This document shows, piece after piece, positions 55,701 to 64,000 of a stretch of 64,000 nucleotides of DNA; position 1 is the stretch's first letter, and each line of letters opens with the position of its first letter. The stretch is from contig CM073886.1 of the NCBI GenBank assembly GCA_037176705.1, positions 16,018,501-16,082,500 of the forward strand. Direction: 5' to 3'. The translations under genes and the position numbers were made by a program. The stretch is from Molossus alvarezi. Lineage: Eukaryota > Chordata > Mammalia > Chiroptera > Molossidae. Below the pieces are notes generated by a model. The model did not search any database. It saw only the letters and a program-made list of their open reading frames with translations, and had not been told where the DNA came from.

Positions 55701-56716
55701 CAGGTGCTGGGGGACACACAGTGGCTGCCCTGGGGATGCCTGTTGAAGCTCCAGGAAGGCAGAACACAGACCGGTGGCTGCAGCCTCAGTCTTGAGGTGC
55801 AGCGAAGGCAGCAGAAACCAGGCCACCCACAGGATGTTGGAAACCGCAGGGGCCTGGGGTATCTGTCACCTGAAAGAGGCCAGGAGGCCCCCTCCGTTCC
55901 TCCTTTCACAACTCAGAGTGGATGGATCCTGAGTACACAAGGAGACAGCCTCCTCCATGGGGAACTCAGGGAACATTCAAGAGTCAGTACTTCCAGGCCA
56001 ACACCTTTCCTCCCCAACTTCCATGGGCTCCCTCTGCTGGCTCCTCTGTGAGATGTTAGGGGTCTTTCTCCTGACTCTCCTGAAGGTGTTTGTAGGTGTG
56101 AGGCAGTGTCTCCCTGGTGGTTCTCACTCTGGAGCTTTCTGTCCACCCAGAGCTGTGGTCAGCCCAACAACAGGCAGTAGCCTGGGCCCTTGCCAACTCA
56201 GCGACAGCTTGAGGCTTCCTGCCTGTAGGGGCGGGGCCTTGCCCGAGTTGTGCAGGCCCCTGGAACTCCCTTGCTTGGGCCCTGCTAGAGCTGGGTGGTG
56301 GTTCTCTTTTAATAGCCTTGAGTGATGATGCCCAGGTGGTGTCTGGGCCACAGGAAGTGGGACAGGCCCAGAAGATCGTCACATCACAGCAAAGTGTGGG
56401 TGTCACAGTTTTGCTGAGTAGTGAATGTTTCACTCTTTCACATTCAGTCTGCTTTCTTCTTGTACTATGTCCTCTTCATGGCAGGTCAGAGCTTCTGGAA
56501 GGGAACTCCTGCACCCACTGTCCACCACGAGGCCCATCGCAGGTCTGGCTCCTCCAGCCTTGCTGCAAGCACTGAGAGAGGGCAGCTCCACTGCTTTTCT
56601 TTTCAACCATCAACTGGCCTTAAGTTCCCAGTGCCCGAGTCAGGTCTAATTTCTATGGAAGGGTCAAGGTTCTTTCCCTGGTTACTGCTGATACTCTGCT
56701 TGTGGAGGTTTCTATA
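52786..56716. other. NLRC3-SLX4 intergenic region, no gene recognised
   Basis: About 3.9 kb of mostly unique, moderately GC-rich sequence without nameable repeats. It may hold the NLRC3 promoter or untranslated first exons, since NLRC3 is transcribed leftward from this side. Open frames up to 203 codons occur but lack splice or homology support. Confidence 0.4.
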
Positions 56717-56735
56717 TTGCAGTAGTTGGTTTTTT

Positions 56736-58229
56736 GTTTTTATTAATTAATTTTTGTAACAGATGTTTCTCCTTTTCCCCCACTGATTCCCCCCTCCCCC
56801 TACCACCCTGCCCTGTCCCCATTTTGTTGTCCATGTCCACTGTTCATGCATACATGCATATAAGTTCTGTGGTTTATCTCTCCCCACCACCCCCTCTTCT
56901 GAGGATTATCAGTCTGTACCCCACTTCCGCGTCTCTGGGACTACCCCATTCCTCAGACTGTTATGTTCATTATATTCCACAAATAAGTGAGATCATATGA
57001 AACTTGTCTTTCTCTGTTTGGCTTGTTTCACTTAGGATGATACTTTCCAGGTCCCTCCATGTTCTTTCTTACAGCTGCATAGTACTCCATTGTGTATATG
57101 TACCACTGCTTTTTTATCCATTCATCTACTGATGGACACTTGGGCTGTTTCCAGATCTTAGCTATTGTAAATAGTGCTGCTACAAACATGGGGGTACATA
57201 TATTCTTTCTGATTGGTGTTTCAGGCTTCTTAGGGTATATTCCTAGAAGTGGGATCACTGGGTCAAATGGCAGTTCAATTTTTAACTTTTTGAAGTAACA
57301 CCATATTGTTTTCCATAGTGGCTGCACCAGTCTGCATTCCCACCAGCAGTGTATTAGAGTCCCCTTTTCTCCACACCCTCGCCAACACTTGTTTGATGAT
57401 TTGTTGATGGCGACCATTCTGACAGGTGTGAGGTGATACCTCATTGTTGTTTTAATTTGCATCTCTCTGATGATTAGTGATGATGAGCATTTCTTCATAT
57501 GTCTCTTAGCCATTTGTATGTCCTGTTTGGAGAGGTGTTTATTTAGTTCCTCTGCCCATTTTTTAATTGGGTTCTTTGTCTTCCTTTTGTGGAGTTGTAT
57601 GAGCACTCTATATATATATTGGAAATTAACCCCTCATCTGATATATCATTGGCAATTATGCTCTCCCATACAGTGGGTAGCCTTTCTGTTTTGATGATTG
57701 TATCTTTCGCTGTGCAGAAGCTTTTGAGTTTGATGTAGTCCCATGTGTTCATTTTCTCCTTTGTTTCTATTGCCTTAGGTGATGTGTCAGTGAAAATTCT
57801 GCTGCGTATGATGTCTGAAATTTTGTTGCCTACAGTTTCTTCTAGGATTTTTATGGATTCATGAGTCACATTTAAGTCTTTTATCCATTTTGAGTTTATT
57901 CTTGTGTAGGGTGTAAGTTGATGGTCTAGTTTCATTTTTCTGAATGTAGCTGTCCAATTTTCCCAGCACCATTTATTAAAGAGGCTGTCCTTACTCCACT
58001 GTATGCTCTTGCCACCTTTGTCAAATATTAATTGAGCATATTGCCTTGGGTCCATTTCTGGGTTCTCTGTTCTTTTCCACTGGTCTATATGCCTGTTCTT
58101 GTGCCAGTACCAGGCTGTTTTGATTACAGTGGCTTTGTAGTATAACCTGAAATCTGGTAATGTGATCCCTCCAACTTTGTTCTTCCTTTTCAAGATTGCT
58201 GTGGCTATTCGAGGTCTTTTGGTTTCATT
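56736..58229 (-). mobile_element. L1, 5' truncated, 3' part of ORF2 and 3' UTR
   Basis: On the - strand it begins inside ORF2 ([20 protein letters not shown]) and runs through [20 protein letters not shown]. The C-terminal zinc-knuckle-like region [18 protein letters not shown] comes next, ending in PGKYHPK near 57028, with the 3' UTR to 56736. The only clear break is a frameshift near 57600; both flanking frames are long and open (about 210 and 192 codons). It is a fairly young copy. Its 5' end is joined to a SINE tail. Confidence 0.9.
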
Positions 58230-58450
58230 TGTGTTTTTTTTTTTTTTTCCTTTATTGATTTTAGAGAGGAAAGGAAACAGAGAGAGAGAGATAGAAACAT
58301 CAATGAGAGAGAACATCAACTGGCCGCCTCCGGCATGCCTCCCACTGGGGATCGGGCCCACAACCTGGACATGTGCCCTGACAGGGAATTAAACCAGCGA
58401 CCTCTTGGTGCATGGGTCGATGCTCAACCACTGAGCCACACTGGCGGGAC
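58230..58450 (-). mobile_element. Ves-related SINE, 5' part of the chimera
   Basis: Complete from the head (gtcccgccagtgtggctcag on the - strand) to a tail of about 17 A that runs directly into L1 ORF2 sequence. Confidence 0.9.
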
Positions 58451-58467
58451 TGCAGTGGCTGGTTTTT

Positions 58468-59292
58468 AACCCAATTTCCTGCTTTGCACATGGGTTCAAG
58501 CCTGGGACTGGAGCCCTGGCCAGGCCCACTGCTGACTCCCTGATGGCTTCTGGAGGGCACACCATTGCAAACCTGACCAGCCAGCATATTGGGCCATAAG
58601 GCTTTGCCTTCCCTTCGTTCCTGGCCTTAAGCTTTTTACCTCTTTTAACTTCTCCCCCAACATCTCCTTATCAACCTGGAGTTGGTAATGTTCTGTATTC
58701 TGGAATCACTTCCCAGGAGTGAGGGCTTCTAGGCTTCTCTCAGAGGAGCACATCCAAAGCTACATGTATCGACCACATCTGAGTCTGCAGTCTCCACTGC
58801 ATCTGGGTCCATGGTCTCCACCATGGGGCAGTGAAGCTGAGCAAAGACTCCGTTGCCTCCTACCTTCCTAACTCCATCTCACTTCTCTAAAACAGTCCAT
58901 ACTAGAGACCAAGCCCTTTCTCTAAGAAACACGTGGCATCTTCTGAAACAGGCCAGACTCCATCTTGAGTCTGATCAAAGCAGCATCTGCCATTAGCTGT
59001 ATGACCTGAGCCCTGGTGTTCCTCTGATCATTTGCCCCTGGGCAGCATGTACAGGGAGGACCAGGTCCTCTCTACCTGGTCACACGCCAGGACACATGTT
59101 CAAGGAACCCCATACACCTCCCTGAAATGTGTTCACAAAGCCCCTCTCCAGGAAGCTGTCCCTTCAGGCCACCTGAGCACTGACCCTCAAGCTGGGCACA
59201 GGACAGGCCACCGTCTGTCTTCTCCACTTGTTTCCCTCCCTCCCAGGATCCTGCACCCAGGCCAGAGCAGGCCTCACAAACTCATCCTATTA
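58468..59292. other. Intergenic, no gene recognised
   Basis: Unique-looking sequence downstream of SLX4. The part ctgaaacaggccagactccat near 58940 recalls LTR sequence but cannot be assigned. Confidence 0.35.
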
Positions 59293-59305
59293 AGATGCAG
59301 ATTCT

Positions 59306-59398
59306 GCCCTGGTCAATTTGGCTCAGCAGTTGGAGCATCGGCCTGCAAACCAGAAAGTCCCAGGTTCGGTTCCCGCTAGAGGCACGTACCAAAAAAAA
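59306..59398 (+). mobile_element. Head-only short Ves SINE
   Basis: 93 bp: gccctggtcaatttggctcag to ggcacgtacc, then ten or more A. The 13-bp duplication agatgcagattct is exact (59293-59305 and 59400-59412). The whole middle and CT-rich 3' part are absent. Confidence 0.88.
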
Positions 59399-59399
59399 A

Positions 59400-59465
59400 A
59401 GATGCAGATTCTAATTCAGTGGGTCTGACGGCCTGAGCCTGCATCTGTAACAAAGTCCAGGTAAG
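59400..59465 (+). mobile_element. MER5A-like fragment
   Basis: gcagattctaattcagtggg, ggcctgagcctgcatctgta, then aaagtccaggtaag. It continues from 59293 across the short SINE. Confidence 0.45.
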
Positions 59466-59749
59466 GTTGCGGAGCCTTGGGCCTCCTTTCAGCATCAAGG
59501 GCTAGAGCTCATTACCTAGTAAGGGCTCACTTAATGTGGGTAAATGAACAGACAAACGTGTGGAGGAACGAACATCTATTATCTCAGAACTGAAGTGAAA
59601 TGAGGGGCCAGCAGGCCTGGGTTACCCCTTGAGATAAAGAACAGGCACAAAGGCCTTCTGCAAACACACTCTGAGGACAGCAGGGAGCTGTGGGTGAAGC
59701 TCATAGCCAGTTTCCCTTGGTATTTTTTTAGAGTCGAAAATTTAGAAGT

Positions 59750-60508
59750 GTTTCATAAAGCATTTTTCTTTTTATTGCATATCATATAAAATGTACTACA
59801 CTGTATTTAAAACAGACAAGACATTCACAAAGATGCAGACTCAAACTCTCCTTCTTTTCCAGGCCTTACCTGTGTTCCACACTGTTCCTGAGGCTGGAGG
59901 CAGCTTTAACACACATCAACCAAACCAGGTCACAATGAGCATGCTTGTTCCGGGGAATGGAGAGCTATGCTGGGCTCTTCTGCACTGGCCAGTTTGGAGA
60001 CTGCTGGTGACAATGAAAGGTGTCTGGGCAGGATGGTTGGGCCAGCAGAGTACCTGGGGCATGGCAGTGTGGAAGGTCCGTGGATGCCTGGTCTGCTGGT
60101 AGAGGCTAGGATTACAGCACAAGTACTGAAAAGGGAGACGGACAGGGCAGACTGGACCTGGGCATCCACATCAAGAATGGACATACTGCAACTGATGGAT
60201 ATAGAGAGCAAAAGATGTGTCAAGTCAGGCCTCACGCTTCCCAGCTGGTGGAGGCCCTCTGCCCTTCAGAAACACACACTGGCCCAACAGGGTTAAAGGG
60301 AAACAAACAGTGGGCACCAATAGAGGGAGGAGGCCAGGAGCCCTAAATCCAGTGGGTGACATGCTCTGAATACCACTCCAGGAAAGGGAGTGGAAAGGAA
60401 GCTGATCCACATCAGTGCCACCATCATTTTCACAGGGGGAGCAGATATGGTCCCAAGGCCCAGAAATGCTTGTAGAGGCCTAGCTTGCTGAAGGGGCTAC
60501 AGGTCACA
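59750..60508 (-). other. SLX4: Probable SLX4 3' UTR
   Basis: Unique sequence between the SLX4 stop and a reverse AATAAA at 59771-59776. About 760 bp, no repeats recognised. Confidence 0.5.
59771..59776 (-). terminator. SLX4: Candidate polyadenylation signal for SLX4
   Basis: tttatt on the + strand, i.e. AATAAA on the - strand, in AT-rich surroundings downstream of the stop. Confidence 0.5.
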
Positions 60509-60902
60509 TCACAGGCTGCTGATGGCCATGGGTGGAGAGTGGGGGGCGGGCCGGTCAGTTCTGACCCTCTTCTTCTTGCCCATGGGCTGCCGCCTCTTCC
60601 TCTCAAACTTTTCCTTCCGGGCCGCGGCAGTGGTGAAGGTGATACAGTGGGCATCCAGGAAATCCAGCAGCTTCCTTGTGGCCATGCGGATGCCCTGCTG
60701 CTTCAGCTCAGCCTGCAGCTCCACCAGCTCAAAGGGCTGGTACAGCAGGACCTTGCGGTAGAGTGCCGGTGTGGATCGGATGTAGCGCCTCACTGCCTCC
60801 TCTGTGGCCACTGCCTGCACAGCCGCCTGTGAAGCACTGACCCCCTCCTCATCCTCATCTTCTCCTGCAGACTCAAAGGCCGCTCCAAACTCACAGGAAG
60901 AA
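60509..60902 (-). CDS. SLX4: SLX4 last coding exon (SLX1-binding domain)
   Basis: 394 bp with acceptor gttcttttcag; TGA at 60511-60509. It starts with the third base of Ser (AG|T). An acidic patch (ESAGEDEDEEG) precedes the conserved SLX1-binding helices and a basic tail (RKRRQPMGKKKRVR). Confidence 0.95.
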
Positions 60903-62443
60903 CTGAAAAGAACCAGGTATTAATATTTTGTGGTACTCCTTCCCTCCAGCCCCCCAAGACCAGGAGCCTATTTGAGAAAGGAGTGTTTCTATGTGCCCTG
61001 TGGAGCCTGGCACATGGCATGGATGACTCCCCAGTGCTGTGTCCCTGGCACTCTAGTTGCTGGTCTGAGTAGGATCTTGTCCTTAACCAGAAACTTCCAT
61101 CAACAGTGGTAGGCCCCCCACCAAGAAGGCACACTGGGCTGGCCCACTCAAGGGAGCATCCTGTGGGTTGAGGATGTGGGCGCTCCAAAGGATTGTTCAG
61201 GAGGTCCACAGGGACTGCTCTTGCGCCCCACCTGGATTTCCTGTGGTTCAAATCCAGAAGGCAACTGGGGCTTCTGAACTTGGCCATTAGGTTTCGCTTA
61301 TGCCAACTCTCAGACCAACTGGGCAGAGGACCTGTGAAACCACTGGCCCTGTCCTTCAATCTGATTACCTCTGTGAGCTTAATGAGCTGTCACTGCCATC
61401 CACAGAGGTGGCCGTCGATTCCTGGGAGGCCGGAAGCTGGGCATCACCATCAGGGCCTAGAGGCACCTCTTCGGCTGATGACATGCGAGGGATGCTTCCA
61501 CCAGGCTGCTGCTTTCGATGTCGGGTACCCTTGGTCTTAGGTCCCTTGAACCTTCGGGGAACAGGGTCAGAAGTGGCCTCCAACCTGACACAGCCAGCTG
61601 CCCTTGAAGCCTTGGAGGTCTTGGTGGAATGGGTCTGGCTGCAAGGAGCCTTCAGGGTCACCTCTGAGGACTGGTTCTCATCCTCGGAGTCTGACTCCAG
61701 TGTCTGGTGAGTGTACTGGAATATCTCCTTCAGTTTCAGGACCATCTGGCGTTTGGGCAGAGGGCGTACCCCAAACCTGAATGGGGAAACAGGTGAACTT
61801 CAGCAAAGACCAAACAATTATCAACAAATTAATGGCTTTGTGTAACTCAAATCTCAAAAGTCTGACTTTTATGAGCATTCAGAGGTTAGTGTCTACCCTG
61901 TGTGCCAGGTGAGCTTACTCTGAAGACTATTCCAGAAGGGCTGTTCCCCATGTTCTGAGCAATGGTGGTGGCAATGACATCCCCTGACCCAATGTGAAGA
62001 GTAGCATTCAGGATATGGTCATTTTGATGTTCTTTTACAAAATCACATCTCCTTACTCAGTGTTAAGGCCAGGGTCCCATCTCCACCCACATGACATATG
62101 GAGACCTGTCACCTGATGGGTAACCTGGAAGAGTCTCATTTCTTAGCTTCTTGGGGCCTGGGAAATTTGGGGAACAGCATGTGGAGAGCTGGCAGGCACA
62201 CGTGTCCCCTCCCCACAGCAACCTCACACCAGAGCCCAGGGTGGATCTGGTGGCAGGTCCTTTACCTCCCAGCCTCACTAAGCCTGGTCACTCACAGGAG
62301 GGAGGGGACCACTAATAAGCAAGCTTTCAAGAACACCACCAACCTATCCAGTTCCTTCTTTAGTACCGGGGTCTCCATGATGGAATACCGTGGCATTGGT
62401 GTTATGGGCACTTTTGGGGGCAAGTTCTTCCTCCGATTAGTAC
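60509..62443 (-). CDS. SLX4: SLX4 (FANCP/BTBD12), last three coding exons
   Basis: SLX4 is the scaffold for the structure-specific nucleases SLX1, MUS81-EME1 and XPF-ERCC1. It acts in interstrand-crosslink repair, Holliday-junction resolution and telomere maintenance in the nucleus. Exons 62344-62443, 61379-61776 and 60509-60902 splice in frame. They encode the SAP region that binds MUS81 (RFGVRPLPKRQMVLKLKEIF), a Ser-rich linker (ATSVDGSDSSLSSQSSSCEF), and the C-terminal helix-turn-helix that binds SLX1 (YRKVLLYQPFELVELQAELK; LLDFLDAHCITFTTAAARKE). The UBZ, BTB and MLR parts lie beyond the right edge. The tail runs on past the KKK motif to SPPMAISSL, longer than the human end as I recall it. 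Confidence 0.95.
61379..61776 (-). CDS. SLX4: SLX4 exon with SAP region
   Basis: 398 bp; acceptor tttccccattcag, donor AG|gtaatcag. SAP helices at its start, then a low-complexity Ser/Thr/Pro-rich linker that has diverged more from human. Confidence 0.94.
62344..62443 (-). CDS. SLX4: SLX4 exon upstream of the SAP exon
   Basis: 100 bp encoding TNRRKNLPPKVPITPMPRYS and IMETPVLKKELD. The likely acceptor is ctacctggaag; the donor AG|gttggt is non-optimal. The left end is certain from phase, the acceptor slightly less so. Confidence 0.88.
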
Positions 62444-62714
62444 CTTCCAGGTAGAACAAAAGAAACATGTTTCAGTAAGAGGAACCTGGGTTTACCTTTT
62501 CTGACCCTGTTTGGTGTAACCAAGAGAAAAATGCACTTGAAGGAAGCCCAGTCCCGTTTGTTCCAGGAGAGCAGTTATGTCCACCCCTTGACTGTCTGAC
62601 TCTAGCATCATTTTCCTATTAGAAAGCATCACCCATTGAGGGCCACGGTGGCCTTGGGCAATGCTGATGCTGTGTGAATGGGGCAGAAGTGACAGGGCAA
62701 TGGCAGTGACTACT

Positions 62715-63078
62715 AATAAGTACAGGATTTATTTCTGGGGTGATAAAAATGTTCTGAAATTGCCCTGGCCGGTTTGGCTCAGCGGTTAGAGCGTCCACCT
62801 GCGGTCCGGAGAGACCCGGGTTCGGTTCCCGCTAAGGGCACGTACCTCGGTTGCAGTTTGTCCCCGGCCCTGGTCGGTCGTGCGGGTGGCAGCCACTCGA
62901 TGTGTCCCTTTCACATCGATGTTTCCCTCTCTCTCTCCCTCCCACTCTGTCTGTACAAAAAATGGAAAAATGTCCTCGGATGAGGATAAAAAAAAAAAAA
63001 AAAATGTTCTGAAATTAGTGGTGATGGTTGCAGAACAATGAGTATGTGGAAATGTCTCAATAAAGCTGTTATTTTAAA
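62715..63078 (+). mobile_element. Old L1 3' end, split by a SINE
   Basis: tttctggggtgataaaaatg before and ggtgatggttgcagaacaatg after the SINE, ending in caataaagctgttatttta. Confidence 0.75.
62762..63000 (+). mobile_element. Ves SINE, young copy with perfect duplication
   Basis: The 16-bp duplication aaaatgttctgaaatt is exact at 62746-62761 and 63001-63016. Near-consensus sequence and an intact A run. Confidence 0.96.
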
Positions 63079-63254
63079 AAAGAAATGGGTATTTTAAAGA
63101 TAAATGGGACAATTAGAAAAAGATGGACTTGGCTTTTATCCTTTCTGTAAGCATGGGGCCTTTGAGACTCCAATGAAAACAGGCTGAAAACTGCACATTC
63201 TTTATATATAAACATCAGTTTGTCACCTCTTAAAGCCCACCTCAAATTCAGACT

Positions 63255-63485
63255 AGCCCTGGCCATTTTGGCTCAGCGGTTAGAGCGTTGGCCCTCTGAT
63301 GGAAGGGTCTCAGGTTCAATTCAGGTCAAGGGCACGTACCTGGGTTGCAGGTTCAATCCCTGGCCCTGGTCGGGATCCTGTGAGAGGCAACTGGTCGATG
63401 TTTTCTCTCTCACATCAATGTCTCTCTCCCTCCCTCCCTCTCTTCCACTCTCTCTAAAATTCAATAGAAAAATGTCCCTGGGTAA
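63255..63485 (+). mobile_element. Ves SINE
   Basis: Head agccctggccattttggctcag, tail region aaaatgtccctgggtaag, followed by a (CA)n run at 63489-63504. Confidence 0.9.
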
Positions 63486-63532
63486 GTAGTCACACACACA
63501 CACAATTCAGATTAAGGATCCTGGTCTAAAAT

Positions 63533-63712
63533 CTCCTGCAGTGGTTCTCATGGCATCACCTGGGAACTGGTTAGAAATGCAAATTCTGGGTCACACTCCA
63601 GATCTCTTGAAGCAGAAACTCTGGGGTGGGGCCTGGCCACGTGTTTTAAGTTCTCCAGGCAATTCTGATGCCCACTCAAGGCTGAAAGTGCTGGTCAATG
63701 ATGCCCAGCTGG
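63533..63712. mobile_element. MER5A-like hAT MITE
   Basis: cagtggttctcatggcatcac, aactctggggtggggcctgg, then tctccaggcaattctgatgcc: the order of a MER5-type element, in an SLX4 intron. Confidence 0.65.
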
Positions 63713-63964
63713 TCTAGGATTTTAAGAGGAAATGAAACACCAGGTTCCAGGTAGATGCTCTGTCCATAAGCTCTGCTTTCCTGTTACCAGTCACTGCTCA
63801 GTGCCACCCTGCCCTTCCTGACTCTCCCTGGATGTGCCCAGCTGAGGAAGGGGGCAGCACCGTGAGAGGCCTACACTGGGTGCTTTGATTCTCCTCTATG
63901 ACTGAAAAGAGCTGGGAAGTGGCATTCTCCACTGAGGCCCTGTATCAGGCCTCTTTCACAGCCC

Positions 63965-64000
63965 CACCTGTTGTTTTTGAGATAAAATTCACATAATAAA
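63965..64000 (-). mobile_element. Start of an old antisense L1 3' end
   Basis: gagataaaattcacataataaa at the window edge matches the beginning of antisense L1 3' ends as at 50100. Cut off by the window. Confidence 0.5.

Larger units (their letters stand above)
56718..58467 (-). mobile_element. SINE-L1 chimeric insertion
   Basis: Order on the - strand: duplication copy 1 (58467-58451), full-length Ves-related SINE (58450-58230), its A tail, truncated L1, short A tail, duplication copy 2 (56734-56718). The duplicated text is tgcagtrgytggttttt on the + strand, 15 of 17 bases identical. It is preceded by a TT|AAAA endonuclease site. The SINE has no duplication of its own at the L1 junction. Confidence 0.75.
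62444..64000. other. SLX4: SLX4 intron to window edge
   Basis: No further SLX4 exon was found. The next is expected beyond the right edge. Filled mainly by SINEs and old repeats. Confidence 0.6.

Noticed and set aside
62774..62830. tRNA gene from the GGCTCAGCGGTTAGAGC...GGTTCGGTTCC pattern
   Set aside because: A and B box-like motifs belong to the tRNA-derived SINE head. No acceptor stem or folded tRNA is kept.
1..64000. CRISPR, operon, phage or plasmid features
   Set aside because: Split genes with GT/AG introns and mammalian retrotransposons fill the window. No spaced direct repeats or prokaryotic signals are seen.

Overview
This is nuclear DNA from a placental mammal, and the repeats point to a bat, most likely a vespertilionid (vesper bat). 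About 45 copies of a tRNA-derived SINE of the Ves type occur. Each has a head like CCCTGGCCGGTTTGGCTCAG, a B-box-like GGTTCGGTTCC and a CT-rich 3' part ending in an A-rich tail. Ves SINEs are established as bat-specific. Genes are split by introns with GT/AG borders, and nothing suggests a prokaryote, plasmid or virus. Genus cannot be decided from the window.

Three protein-coding genes are present, in the order known from human 16p13.3. On the left (+ strand) are the last three coding exons of CLUAP1/IFT38, a ciliary IFT-B subunit (2308-8253). In the middle (- strand) is the complete coding region of NLRC3 (37598 down to 17788, 17 exons). Summing the spliced exons gives 3198 nt, or 1065 residues, the length I recall for human NLRC3. 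It has a NACHT ATPase encoded in one 1750-bp exon, then thirteen 84-bp exons, each carrying one leucine-rich repeat in the same phase. On the right (- strand) are the last three coding exons of SLX4 (62443 down to 60509), with the MUS81-binding SAP region and the SLX1-binding C-terminus. CLUAP1 and NLRC3 converge; SLX4 and NLRC3 are head-to-tail. The genes share a neighbourhood but no pathway: cilium assembly, restraint of innate immune signalling, and DNA-crosslink/Holliday-junction repair.

The other main content is retrotransposons. From about 39.3 to 52.3 kb, between the NLRC3 5' end and SLX4, there is a layered stack. An old L1 has an inverted 5' part. Two HAL1-type elements (5' UTR + ORF1 + 3' UTR, no ORF2), each with a perfect 16-bp target-site duplication, sit inside it, and Ves SINEs sit inside those. 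At 56.7-58.5 kb a 5'-truncated L1 is joined to a full-length SINE, and one shared target-site duplication encloses both, as expected for a template-switch chimera. Two separate SINE copies are cut at the same base (after GTACC) and followed directly by an A tail, which hints at a short head-only subfamily. Other items are an RPL23A retropseudogene, an unidentified 250-bp retrocopy, and older L1, MIR, LTR and MER5-like remains.

Limits: exons were placed by eye from splice signals, reading phase and remembered human orthologues. Repeat borders are accurate to roughly 10 bases, except where a target-site duplication fixes them. No promoter or transcription start could be placed with confidence.
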